From assembly GCA_964034945.1 (NCBI GenBank), contig OZ035963.1, positions 3,805,328 through 3,869,327 on the forward strand: DNA of 64,000 bases. Direction: 5' to 3'. A program made the translations under genes and the position numbers. The notes under the pieces were generated by a model that did no database searches, was not told where the DNA came from, and was given only the letters and a program-made list of their open reading frames with translations. Source of the DNA: Chrysopilus asiliformis (taxonomy: Eukaryota; Arthropoda; Insecta; Diptera; Rhagionidae). Positions 24,454 to 35,440 of this stretch are shown here, piece by piece. The stretch's first letter is position 1. Each line of letters begins with the position of its first letter.

Positions 24454-24619
24454 TCACATCGGTTCCGAAGCATCCGAATGTTCGAAGCATCGTCTACATT
24501 GCTGTTTAGATTGTGGAAATTTTAAAGACATTGCAGAAAAAATATTTTAATTTGGAAGAGATTTGTCCCATCCTAATTTGAGCTTGTGTGGGAATTGTAG
24601 AAACTCATTCGGCGGTACC

Positions 24620-24715
24620 GAGAGTGTCACACAAATGATTTACGACATTTGTAGGGTATTGCAATCTATCAACAAAAAAGCCAAGACAGAAAATCAGGTC
24701 TTGTCATCTTAAAGT
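24620..24715 (+). repeat. Diverged copy of the ACATTTGTAAGG repeat
   Basis: ACATTTGTAGGG (24645-24656) is followed by GCAATCTATCAACAAAA, matching GCAACCTATCAACAACAG at 2341 with a few differences. Confidence 0.5.
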
Positions 24716-26400
24716 TACGATTTCTTCAAGGTGTAAAATACGTCATGCTCATTTTCACTTATTCCAAAATCCCCCCCACCCCATTTCCTCTAGCGGACAT
24801 CCCCTTATGCCATCAGTTTTGTGGGCCACCTAAAAATTTGGGCTCTCGTTTAATTTTCTCTTGAGAACTGAAAATTTAAACTCCAGAGTCAAAACTTTTC
24901 AGAATATTTATGAGGTTTTGAAGGAAAATGTTTTGAAAAATGCTGTGAACATGTAAATAGTAGTTGTTTCCGTTTTAATAGTAGGACAAAGCAAGGATGT
25001 TCAGTCAAACCCTTGAGTAAGAATTTAAGGGCATTTTTCATGTTTAGCTTTCGTTCCCGCTTTTTTCACTGAATTTATTATATATTTTAAAGTATATATT
25101 TTTAGCAGAATAGAATCTCCTCGTTGGAAATTTTTTTCTAGTTTTTTATCACGTTTTCACTTTTTTTCGAGTAGCGTCAAAAATCCACACCTATTGGGAG
25201 CGGGCATTTAAAATTTTCGTGAAAAAACTATGTGTCAGAATGAGAAAGATTTTCTTTATTTTCTGTGACGAGGACACAAGGACATTTTCACATACATATG
25301 TTGTACGATCTATATTGTAGATATTATCCGTATGTGTACAAAAATATCTACACATGCTCTAGGATGTAGCACCACCATAGGTGTTAAGGGCAAATGTTTT
25401 AGATATCATCTGATGTGGGGTCCATTGGGTAGTTTTCGTTTAGAATGACGTTGGAATGAATGCTATGACGGGTCATGGAATGAAATCGTAAAGCAAAAAA
25501 AAAAACGTGAAAAAAATCTACACTTTAGGTCAAAAACTATACATACATGTCTGTTGATTTGACGCGCTCTGTAAACCTTTTTCTCATGATTCTTTTTTCC
25601 CCAACATGTTTTTCATTCCTTTGTTGTTGTTGCTGTTGTTCTTGTAAGGATATTATAGTACAATGTAATCCAGGTAACATGGTCTGAGGGGCTGTTATAG
25701 GAAACTTTCATCGTCTTTTCTTAACCTTTTTATGTATGTGGAATTCAAAGTGTTGTACTATAAGCGTATAGTAGTTTTGCAATGCCATTGAGCTTTTATT
25801 TCTTCAAACCATAGGTTATCAGCCAGAGTTTACTATCGTATAGGTATGTAAAAGTCGACGCTGCTGGTTGGAATCAAGCAGAGTTACTAACTATTATACC
25901 TACATGTACCGTACGAAAAATGTATGTTGGCATGTAGGTATACTTTGCAGAGCTTTTTTTTAAATTCACATAAAAGGCTGTTCGCCCTTTTATATATGCG
26001 AAAAATGCCTTGGATCTTCGACCTGGACGTGTACACTGGCTTGGGATTTCTTTAATAATAAATTGCAATCACGTAGCTTAAATGTCTCTACCCTTTACAC
26101 TCCTGTAGTTTTATTTTATTTTTTCCCCCAGCTTTTTTCATTTTTTTTTGTTGCCTGCTATTTTTTTTTCTCTATTCGTGTTGGTCCTCACTAGGAGATG
26201 AATTTGTAGCTGGCAAAAGAATTCGAATGGATGGTTAAGGTGTGCCGACATAGATGCAGAGGTAACCGTAGAAGCATTGGTACTTACTATGAATGTATGT
26301 TGACGGAAGGATAAGCTTAAAACAACAACAACTTCAATAATAGCATAAATGTACTGTAAATACACTGTGAAAACACATTGCCGGGAACGATATTATAAGA
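24716..26400. other. Unassigned AT-rich stretch
   Basis: A short TTG tract lies near 25621-25650. No gene, RNA or element ends are recognised. Confidence 0.5.
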
Positions 26401-26550
26401 AACTGTCCATAAAATTCGTGACGCTAATTTTCGCATTTTTGGTTCTGGTCCCCTTGTTTCCCCTTGGCAAACTTTTTCTTTATTCAGTTTAGTATCACAC
26501 TAACGCAGAGTCCCGGCCCCATTATAGTGTGGCGTACTTAATGGGTAGAC
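26401..26550 (+). mobile_element. GGCTGTCCATAAA MITE, diverged copy
   Basis: The left end AACTGTCCATAAAATTCGTG and right end GTGTGGCGTACTTAATGGGT are recognisable inverted ends of the family best seen at 53340-53502. The body has the expected ACGCTAATTTTCGCATTTTT after the left end. Both ends carry substitutions and no target duplication is clear. Confidence 0.6.
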
Positions 26551-26689
26551 CCGAATTTATATACCCACAAAATTTATAGGAGTTTGAACCATATATGGGT
26601 TAAGACGAAGAAAACGTTGTGGAATCTCAATTTTGGCGGTGCAGCCCCACCCGGCTTGAGGAGTAGTGCAATAACGAGAGATAGAACGA

Positions 26690-26815
26690 CGGGAGAGAGA
26701 GAAAAAGAGAAGAGAAAAATAAAGAGCGATAGACAGGTAAGGAGAGAAAAGAGAGCTGGATGAGAGAAAAAGAAAGAAAGAAAGGGAGATAGAAATAGGG
26801 AGAGATACAAAGAGA
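26690..26815 (+). repeat. Imperfect GA/GAAA purine-rich tract
   Basis: The strand is almost entirely purine: GAGAGA, GAAAGAAAG and related repeats. The opposite-strand frames (rich in L, S and F) are products of this composition. Confidence 0.75.
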
Positions 26816-27885
26816 TTTAAACTGACAGTTTGCCATGGTTTTTTGTCAGTGTAAACTCATGTTTAACAAAACCTGTGTTTAAAAACGACTATAAATACAC
26901 GCCATTATATTTATTTTTTTTAAACATCACTATTGAACCTGTAACCATATTTATAGAGGCAAATGCCATATATATTGGAATTTATCCTATGAAAATTTCT
27001 CCTAGTGTATCTAGCCTAGGTGTACAAAATTGTTAGCTATAGGTGACCCCAGTGAAAAATACATTTCAACATTACAGGCAAAGGGGGTTTAGCCACATAC
27101 AAATGAACAGAAAGAAACCACGTAAAAAAGTAAATACTGATGGAAGGAAAAACTTCAACATTCATGATTTTCTTTTCTTTTTTATGTGCATCTGGAAAAA
27201 GCCAACCGAGCAGTCAAGTTGAATTTGTGGCGTTGGCAACTAATGAGATAAACATAGGCTCCCATCGAATGTAAAAAATTTAGTGAAATTATCCCCTAAA
27301 AAAATATAACAACTATGATGTTATTAAATTTGTTTCATTTCCACCTACAAATGGATTTAGTTACACGAATGTAATTTCCCTCATTTTCCCCCGTTCTTTT
27401 GAACTGCTGAGAATTGTGCGGTGTAAATGCCGTGGGAAAAGGGGTTTTTCTGTACGAAGTCTTGATAGTTTTGAGTTCTTGCCGCAAAATGTGTAATACA
27501 ATCATGTATTTCCCGGAAAGGAAATTTAGTTTTTTCCCTAAATCATTTTTTTTTTGATTTAACGTCCCTTGGTAATTTCATTGTGGAAATTCTTTGTAAA
27601 GCTGTGCAAATATAACCGAAATTTCCGGGAAATTGGAATAATTATGTTATTTCAAGTAATTCTAGACCACATCGTTTGAGTTCTTCTGGAATTTCAATGT
27701 TTTTTTTTATTGCTGAGAAAGCTTTTTGGATTATAATTTAAATTATAGGAAATATTCCTTTTTTGTCGGTTTCAAAAATGATATGGAATATTCTAAACGT
27801 TTTTAGCTATAGTGTTCCTTAAAACATTTTTGGAATAATTAGATTCTTCTGCTGACGGAAACGCGAGTGTACTTTATATATACAG

Positions 27886-28098
27886 CGAGAGAGAGAGAGA
27901 GAGAGAGAGAGTGTGGAAGAGAAGAGAGAGTGGGAGAGAAGAAAGAGAGTAGGAGAGAAGAGGGAGAGTGGGAGAAAAGAGAGAGAGAAAGTGGGAGAGA
28001 AGAGAGAGAGAGAAAGTGGGAGAGAAGAGAGAGAGAGAGAGAGTGGAAGAGGAGAGAAGAGAGATAGAGAGACTGGGAGAGAAGAGAGAGAGACAGGA
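27886..28098 (+). repeat. GAGA microsatellite with GTGG/GGGA spacers
   Basis: An uninterrupted GA run (27887-27911) is followed by a higher-order array of GAGA blocks separated by GTGGGAGAGAAGAG-type units. It keeps several frames open on both strands. A role as binding DNA for a GAGA-type factor is possible but not shown. Confidence 0.85.
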
Positions 28099-28310
28099 GA
28101 TAAATATTAAAATTTTTCTTCAAAGATGACATTTCTAATGGTGAAAACTCTATGCAACTAAGAGCAAAGTTTACCTGAAATCGGTTCGGCAGTTTTTGAG
28201 AAAATAAAAAATCAACTTTCCTTAAAATAAAATTATAATATGATGAAATTCAATGGGTTTTATTTTTCCTAGAAATAGTGTTTTACGTAGACCGACCTAG
28301 ATTCTGTGTG

Positions 28311-28374
28311 ACTAACCAGCTAGGAGCCTGTTTATAGTTTCGAAGCCAAACACTTTCATCAGACGCAGCTTTTC
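28311..28374 (+). repeat. Dispersed repeat with GCCTGTTT...TTCATCAGACG
   Basis: ACCAGCTAGGAGCCTGTTT, a TAGTTTCGAAGCC block and ACTTTCATCAGACG occur in the same order as in 30423-30493. Ends are not defined. Confidence 0.5.
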
Positions 28375-29640
28375 TGAATTTCGTACCAGATATGAGAAAA
28401 AAAAACTATCGGTATTTTTTGTAAAATACAAAAAAATTATTTTATTATATCAAAGTTTAGATAAAAATTTGCCAAAACAATAAAAACGTGATTCCACGTT
28501 ATTAGTATTTTATTGTTATAAAAAAACTTTCAAAAAAAAATTCAATATGATGTCGAAAACTTGAACCCCTTGATATAATCTTTATGAAATATTAAACTTT
28601 TTATCGGATTTTGTGATATAATTTCTTGATAACCATGGCAATTCATATTTTTAGAATACATTTTGACAAAAACCGAATATTGCTGAAAACTTATGAAACC
28701 TTGCCGATTATAACATATCTATGAGTATTAATTGCAGCTGATGTGGTTAAAATAAACGCTTTAGGCACACGGGGCCTTCAACGTGAAAACTTTCAAGTGG
28801 AAATTTCTATGAGAAGTTTGTCAACAACATGCAGACAGCATGTAAAACATAACATGTGATAAAATGAAACTTTTTTCCCCATAACCAATATCTGGGATAG
28901 TTTTTTTTATTTATTTTTGTTTTATTTTACTTTACTTTGATCCAATATTATTGCCTAAAAGATCAGAAGAGAGTGATGAGAGGTAAGTACGCATATTTTG
29001 CTATTGGATATGTTATAATATGAGTCCTTTTTAGTTATGGTCGATTCCTAGAAAATTCTTATTTGCCAAAAGGCTTTTATTTTCATCATAGATACAAAAT
29101 GCATATATATGAATTGGTTTCATTTAAGGGATCCACTATAGTAGATTTTGTTTTTCGTGTGTATATTGCCGTAAATTTTAGGTGAATGGTATTTATATTG
29201 TAGTTGTTCTTATGGTTAGAATTTCATCGCCATAAGCAAAACTTAATGGACCTAGAGAAAACCAATTTTGGCAACTATACTCTCTACCAAAGATACGAAC
29301 AGTAGTATAACGTCCTAGAAACAAACGGTTCCATATCATGCCCCCCTCTGCAAACCCGGCAAAGGGCCAGCATCCCCATGGAGCGAAATACAAATTCAGA
29401 CAATTACCCATCGAATCGCCTCAGGAAATTTATTGAAGGAAATTGTTTTCTTGTGGTTATCGTGCCACATTTTCCTACCAGAAAAATAACCATCCAGTCA
29501 TCTTCTTTCCTCAATTCGGTTTTGACTATTTACTTTTCGGTTTTTTTTTTCATCTTTCACTATTTCATTGATTTCATCGTTTTACTTTCTTATATTTTCA
29601 CTATTAAAATAATGTTGTGAAAAATGTGTATTTTCTTGTA
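28375..29640. other. Unassigned AT-rich stretch
   Basis: A 72-codon minus-strand frame (29193-29411) is unusually rich in W, G and F for this DNA (FAPWGCWPFAGF near its start), but has no known motif. Otherwise nothing. Confidence 0.45.
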
Positions 29641-29669
29641 GTACTGAAACACCTTTTTATCTGAATCTT

Positions 29670-29735
29670 TATCTTTGTGACATTTGTAAGGTTTTGTTTG
29701 CATAGAATATTAGAATAATCCAGACCGAAGGTTTC
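29670..29735 (+). repeat. Copy of the ACATTTGTAAGG repeat
   Basis: An exact 12-mer lies at 29680-29691. Downstream, TAATCCAGACCGAAGG matches the TAACAGTCGAGACCGACG part of the copy at 48194. Confidence 0.5.
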
Positions 29736-29769
29736 AAAGGTTATTCCGACTTTTGTGAAACCAAATATA

Positions 29770-30299
29770 TAGAGCGATCAAACGTCCCGAAATGGCCGGG
29801 ACAACATGGTGTGCCAGCGGGTGTCCTAATCTTTTGTCTCGGATTTTTCAATTTTGTGTTAAAATTTATCAAACACTAGAAATCAAGATCACAAAATTTG
29901 CAGAATTTACTCTACTTCGGTTGAACGTTGCTGTATATCACATTTTTTTAGCCTGTATCAAAATTTTTCGCCGTTTCAATACCTCCGGCGTTTTAACACA
30001 TGAAACACAAAGGATTTCGCCTGCGGCACATATCTTTTTACTGATGTTCTACAATTTCAGTTGTATTTATTCACGAAGAGTAAGTTTTTGCTTGGCACGC
30101 TGTTGTTTTTGATTTTAATTATTGCGCGGCGTTTTGTGTAAAAAAATCACCTGTGGCGTACATTTCTCAATTGTTTTTCCTTGGTTTTCATCAAAATTCA
30201 AGTTTATTTTTGGTATAAAATTCGTGGTCCGTATCAGCAATCATTCCTACCGCCGCTCATTTTGTCCCGGATTGATCTAGAATAAATATGGTTATCCTA
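29770..30299. mobile_element. TAGGGTGACCAT-family element, about 530 bp
   Basis: The left end TAGAGCGATCAAACGTCCCG is a diverged form of TAGGGTGACCATTCGTTCCG seen at 63632. The right end, read in reverse complement, is TAGGATAACCATATTTATTC. GGGACAACATG follows the left end as at 63632, and TTGTCCCGGATT lies near the right end. Internal modules CGCCTGCGGCAC (30018) and CACCTGTGGCGTAC (30150) are followed by T-rich runs. TA lies at both ends, suggesting a Tc1/mariner-type target. No transposase is seen. Confidence 0.6.
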
Positions 30300-30422
30300 T
30301 AAATATTCCATCTTCAAAAACATGCTGCCCAAGGACAACCCCCCACCAGACCTTTCCCTCATTATTTAGTGCAATACTGGGAAAGCTGCAATTTTTTTTA
30401 AAAAAAACCTTTTCAGCTCAGG

Positions 30423-30493
30423 CAGCTTAGCCGGCCAGTTTCTAGGGCCTGTTTCTAGTTGGAAAGCTGAAGACCTTCATCAGACGACGCCGA
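30423..30493 (+). repeat. Dispersed repeat with GCCTGTTT...TTCATCAGACG
   Basis: GGCCAGTTTCTAGGGCCTGT, then TTTCTAGTTGGAAAGC and ACCTTCATCAGACGACG, is the second copy of the repeat at 28311. A 106-codon minus-strand frame (30442-30762) covers it and has no recognised domain. Confidence 0.5.
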
Positions 30494-31753
30494 CGGGACT
30501 TTTTCAGTTTTCCTACTAGAAAACTTATAAATAGAATCACACCGTTCAAAAGTAATTTTGCTTGAGTTGAAAATTTCCATGCGTATAAGAAAATCGTGAG
30601 GTTGCGGGAAGACATTTTCGACGGCATAGTCTTCTTATAATGAACAAGTCGTGCCTGCAAGCCATGTTTAACAAAACTCAATAGTGAATCGATGAAGATC
30701 CATTCTAAAAAGAATCTATTGACCGAAATAGTTGCACTTGTTCGTACAAAATCCGAATACACTTAACTATGATATCAAAGGATGAGCATAAAGGATCCTA
30801 AGATGAAAGACGTGAATCTAGCAAAAGAGTTGAGACGGGGCGGTTGAATTCTGTGGCAAAGTAGCATGACTGCGAAAAGAAAGCAAAAAAAAAAAATAAA
30901 ATAAAATAAGGAGAAGAACCATTACTTAACTTTCAAATTATCCTTGCAGCCGTAAAGTGCAAAGTTTATCGTTAGGAAAGTTGTGTGACACTTTCACAAA
31001 CACACATCCTCACATATGTAGTAGGGATAGGATATCTTTCACGAAAAGTATCTACAGGATCAGACAGACTTGAGCAAAAAAAAAGGGCAAACTAAAGGAT
31101 TTGAAATAAAGTTGTTGCATTATACGGAGTACAAACTATACAAGTCGGTCTCCCAATTCCAATCTGAAGGATATGCATCGAAGGATGTAGTCAGGATATG
31201 ATGTTAGGTATCTACATGATATCCGTGTTATTCGAGCATAAACTTCTTGCTGAGGATGAAAAGTAAGCGACATACAGTGGATATATAAAAAGAGCTTTTA
31301 TTTAGCGCTTAGTGCCGCCATTTAAAAAGTTTACCTCGGTATAAAGCTATTTCAGAACGTGAACGGAATTAATTCGCTACTTTGGTGGCTGGTAAACTTT
31401 TCCTATGAAAAAGAAACTTAGAAAAAAAATGTTTTTGTTCAGAATAGAAGAAGTAAAAACTAAACTAACGAAAATAGAATAATCAGGACACGAGAGTAGT
31501 TCCACTTAAACTTGGTATAGTGAAGGTGAAGGCTTCGTTGCACTTAAATATGGAGCGAAATTTAGCGAGGAAATTATCCTTGAAAAAAGGAAGAAAAAAA
31601 AAACTCAAGATAGGAATTTCGAAAATAAATTGGTAAGGTGCTCTATAGAATTTGTGGGCTATTGAAATTATTTGAATTTTGCTGTTCATACAAGAAAACA
31701 TTCGAGGACCCTTCGGTCACACCATTTAATCATGAATGAGGACACGTTATATG
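30494..31753. other. Unassigned AT-rich stretch
   Basis: No supported features. Frames are short and lack motifs. Confidence 0.5.
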
Positions 31754-32320
31754 TAGGGTGACCATTATTTTGTATCACAGGCATACAAAACTCGTGTATT
31801 CCGCTAGAAAAATAAAATCCATGCAAGGAAAACTATGAAATATGCGCCGCAGGTGAACTTTTTTTTGAACATATATGCGATGCACTGATTACATCAAGGC
31901 CTACAAGGTACGAAGCGAAAAGTAACTCAATTTTTAGGGCGGTTTATAAATAACACTGAAATACTATAACAAAAAAAGTAAAAGTTTTGAAGTATAAGCG
32001 CTTCAGGTGAAGTTTCATCAAAAAACGACGCCGCAGGGGGGGAAAATTGAGTTACAGCAAATCCTAGTCGAAGTAAACTATGTATTGCATATTTTAGTGG
32101 ACGTTTTTCTGTCATTTTATAAATTAAAATGCTATCAAATTAGGGAAAGCATAAAACGCAGAAACACCCCAACTTCAATGATTTTTCGACAAAATTAAAT
32201 TTTCGACTGCGACACATTCCTTTTGAAGAATTTTACCTTCCGTCGGTATTTATTTTGAAATTCGCCTGCGGCGCTTTTTTTATGCAATTTTACAATTACC
32301 TTTTAATTTATCGACCACAG
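31754..32320. mobile_element. TAGGGTGACCAT-family element with several CGCCTGCGGCGC modules
   Basis: The left end TAGGGTGACCAT (31754-31765) is exact. Inside are GCGCCGCAGG (31844), GCGCTTCAGGTGAAG (31998), GACGCCGCAGGG (32026) and, in opposite orientation, CGCCTGCGGCGC (32263-32274). The module therefore appears as internal inverted repeats. The right boundary is not visible and the given end is an estimate. Confidence 0.5.
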
Positions 32321-33860
32321 ATATCGGCCGTTAGTTCAATAAAAAAGGTCAAATTAGTTTTTCAACTTTCTGTTTTTTGTTCGTCACTCTTTTTTGTACA
32401 ATATTTTTTTAAATGGGATTTGATATCACACTATCTCCCGCCCTCCAATTATGAACGACTTTAAAGAGACACTTCTTTTTGTCTAAAATATTACCTTCGT
32501 TCGTTTTTCTGTTCTTTTTTTGATCAATTTTTTCACGACGCAACTTTAATATCTAATTATTTTTAGTATTTTATAAAATGAGAAAATTTCCCAAAATACC
32601 GATGAAAAAGTGAAAATTACCTGACGACAGAGGCAATTTTCACAATATATATTTCTTAAAATAGAACCTCGTATCAAGAAATATGAAAAGCTAAAAATGT
32701 ATGTTACCGATGGATATTTTTTTTTTTGCTTTTCCTTAGAAAATAGATAACAATAACTCTGATATACCATTGGAGCATGTATAAAAATCATCTTATTCGA
32801 TGAATAACAATACTTTATATGGATTCGAAATATACATATTTATATATAGAAAAAACACTGTTTTACACAGGCACCTAGAAGAATTACTGTCGATCGACTG
32901 TCAAAAATCTATACGTATTTATAGATATACGTTCTTGTACTCGCATATATCTATTAATATATTTAGATTAGTATGAATATAAAGCGCCTTTTAAGACAAA
33001 ATTCGAATATCATCAAAAGAGGGATCTACGCTATAGAAAAGTATCTATATTCTGGAAAAAAAGACAAAGTGAGTTGAGTGTGGATGTTTTTGTTCTTTTG
33101 AAGATTTATCCCTTTTACTTATCGCATAAATTCCTGTCTCAAGGATGAATGAAAAGCTCCTTAGTGAAAATTACCTTTGATATTTCCCTATATTACATAC
33201 CAAGAACTGTACTGTAAGCAGTACAGTGAAAAGGTCGCTCGCTCTCTATATTTAAAATTGAGCTGATCATAGCAAACAAAAAGGGTATAAGAATATCAAC
33301 ACAGACGCAAAATGTACTTTTACACAAACATAAAATCACATTTTGATCAATGAATGGAAGAATTTCCATGAAAGTTTAAGTAAATTACGTTTTGCTATTG
33401 ATATCTTCAGGCGATATTATTACAAAAGGTGAAATAATTATAATTGACCTTTTGAGAAGTCGAAACTAACTTCATGAAAATGAAAATCAAAAATTTTCGC
33501 ACAATTCTAATTTTGTTATTGAGTGAGTATAATGCTTTGAAATATAAATTAATGTTATTTAATTAGCTTTCCGAATTACATTTAATTCGAATTTCTATAG
33601 AGAAAATTAATAAAACGTGTAAATGATGTAATTTAATAATATTTAATAGATATACTACATCAAGTGATTAGTTGGAAAATTTTAGAATAATTGCCAAAAC
33701 TTCTTGAGAAATTGGCGATTTGAAAGATCCACGAATTAATCAGGTCGTCCACGGCATTATAATGTCGTAAAAATTATCAATTTTTACCAGGTGTGTTATT
33801 CAAAAAAAAAGAAAAAAAAAACAAGGAAATCCAGCAATTTATCCGCAATCATACTAAAAA
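32321..33860. other. Unassigned AT-rich stretch with a short perfect hairpin
   Basis: ACTGTACTG (33206-33214) and CAGTACAGT (33219-33227) form a perfect 9-bp stem with a 4-nt loop. No gene is recognised. Confidence 0.5.
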
Positions 33861-34320
33861 TGAGTTGGTGTCTGTCTGTCTGTTCCTCTTTCACGCAAAA
33901 ACGGCTGAACCGATTGTCTTGAAATTTGGCATGAGTGTCTGTGGTAGTTCTGCTTCCAATATAGGCATACGGAAAAGTAGCGCGAGGAGTGGGGGGAGCA
34001 AGGGGAGGGGGTAAAGTAATCTCGAAACTTAGTTTTGCCTCTATGTTACTCTTTCGCGGGGAAACTACTGAACCGATTGGCCTGAAATTTGACATAGATG
34101 TTCGTCGGGGGTCCCGCCCCAACATAGACCCATTAAAAAGTAGGCCGAAAGGTGGGGGAGTAAGAGGAGGGGGTAAAGTGATCTCGAAACTTAGCTCTTC
34201 CTCTATGTTACCCTTTCGCGGGGAAGCTACCTAGCCGATTGGCCTGAAGTTTAGCTCCAACAAAGATCATAAAAAAAAATTGAAAAAACTTAACCCGGCA
34301 ACGACGGGTATGCAAGCTAG
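33861..34320 (+). mobile_element. Helitron-like element, 3' end and internal modules
   Basis: The segment starts near TGTCTGTCTGTCTGTTCC and contains three imperfect modules about 160-170 bp apart (near 33900, 34070 and 34230), each with ACCGATTGxCCTGAAxTTT. It ends CCCGGCAACGACGGG followed by TATGCAAGCTAG at 34320, with T next. A short GC hairpin about 10 nt before a terminal CTAG, followed by T, is the Helitron 3' signature. The 5' end is not certain. GGGGGAG/GGGGGTAAAG blocks separate the modules. No Rep/helicase coding region is present. Confidence 0.7.
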
Positions 34321-34452
34321 TATTACATAAAACATTTCTATCAGCTGAACACGTAGTTGGGGCTGAAAGTCGTGAAGCGGTTAATTTAATTACCTATACC
34401 CAATTAAAAAAACATAAAAAATTTCTTTTATTGGCTTTTTAATCGAAAATTA

Positions 34453-34619
34453 GGAGATTTCGAATCGAAGAAGCACATCTTTATTTAAAAGGCTTTTAAA
34501 GTGTCTATTATGATACTAGGTGTGTTGAAAACCGTGATTTTATGGAACTCGTCTTGCTGGGAACCCAGACACTTTAAAAACCTTTAAAAAAAGATGAGCT
34601 TCTTCGATTCGAAATCTCC
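34453..34619. repeat. Long inverted repeat 1 (54-bp arms, 60-nt loop)
   Basis: The arms 34453-34506 and 34567-34619 are inverted copies. The left arm starts GGAGATTTCGAATCGAAGAA and the right arm ends TTCTTCGATTCGAAATCTCC. Over 54 positions I count three substitutions and one single-base gap. CCCAGACAC recurs as a direct repeat at the right arm (34564), at its outer edge (34619) and again near 34638. Confidence 0.9.
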
Positions 34620-34671
34620 CCAGACACCCCTTTTTACCCAGACACCCGTTTTTTTGCAGAATCAGGGCACC

Positions 34672-34891
34672 AATCATGTATTCCGACGCGTCTCTGTCTT
34701 TCGACTTCGACGCAGCTTTTAACTCTTGACTTCGCCATATCAGCAGCTTCAAATTTCCTGGAGTGACAGTCAGAATCACGTTTCGATTCATAGTGACGAT
34801 TCCGCGAAATTTCAAACTGCAGATATGGCGAAGTCAAGAGTTAAAAGCTGGGTCGAAGTCGAAAGACAGAGACGCGTCGGAATACATGATT
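34672..34891. repeat. Long inverted repeat 2 (85-bp arms, 50-nt loop)
   Basis: The arms 34672-34756 and 34807-34891 are inverted with four mismatches in 85 positions. The left arm starts AATCATGTATTCCGACGCGT and the right arm ends ACGCGTCGGAATACATGATT. Pairing weakens but seems to continue a further 15 bp outward (GGGCA-CCAATCATG against CATGATTG-CTGCCC). Both arms, read toward the outside, can encode MAKSRVKS and VEVERQRRVGIHD, because they are copies of one sequence. A transcript in either direction would fold into a near-perfect duplex. Confidence 0.92.
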
Positions 34892-35265
34892 GCTGCCCAG
34901 TTCCTAAAATTTTTTGGAATCGGGTAGCCGGATCTTATCAACAGCCCTACCTGATACCCATCGTTATGACATAGTTTTTTAAATTTCAGATAAGATTTTA
35001 AAGAACTTTTAAGACGTTGTTTAGTAAAAAATAAAACCAAAATGCTGTTGTTTGATAAATTTATAGGGAAGAGCTCCAGGAAGGACAGCCTAAGGAAATG
35101 TACTTAGAATAACGTCGAATTCGGCTCTCTCCAACAATTTTTAGGACCCCCTAAAAGTTAAACTCAGTTTTAAGTTGTCATTCGGAAACGTTGAGTCATA
35201 CTTTTTTAAGTTTAAAGACTTTTTTCAGGGGATCTATTCTCTTGCTATTTACACTACATCTCAAA
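34892..35265. other. Unassigned sequence
   Basis: No supported feature was found. Confidence 0.5.
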
Positions 35266-35440
35266 TAGGACCGAGCCTCCTCAATTCGGATATCAGAACG
35301 ATTTTCTGCACGTACTGTGCACAGTTTTCCATGGATTTCGTACGATAAATGAATTGCAACATTTGTAAGGTTTTCCGCTACTAGTTAAGTGAAAAGGACA
35401 TGATAATAATCTAGTCTATGCTCGTCTATATACAAGTAAG
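35266..35440 (+). repeat. Copy of the ACATTTGTAAGG dispersed repeat (long)
   Basis: In order: AGCCTCCTCAATTCGG, CTGCACGTACTGTGCAC, GTTTTCCATGGATTTCG, GAATTGCAACATTTGTAAGG (core 35359-35370), then GATAATAATCTAGTC. The order matches 58850-58985. Confidence 0.65.

Noticed and set aside
26627..26836. Overlapping leucine/serine/phenylalanine-rich minus-strand frames, possible membrane protein
   Set aside because: Reverse translation of a GA-rich tract.
27839..28132. Open frames rich in RERE or LSLS
   Set aside because: Produced by the GAGA microsatellite.
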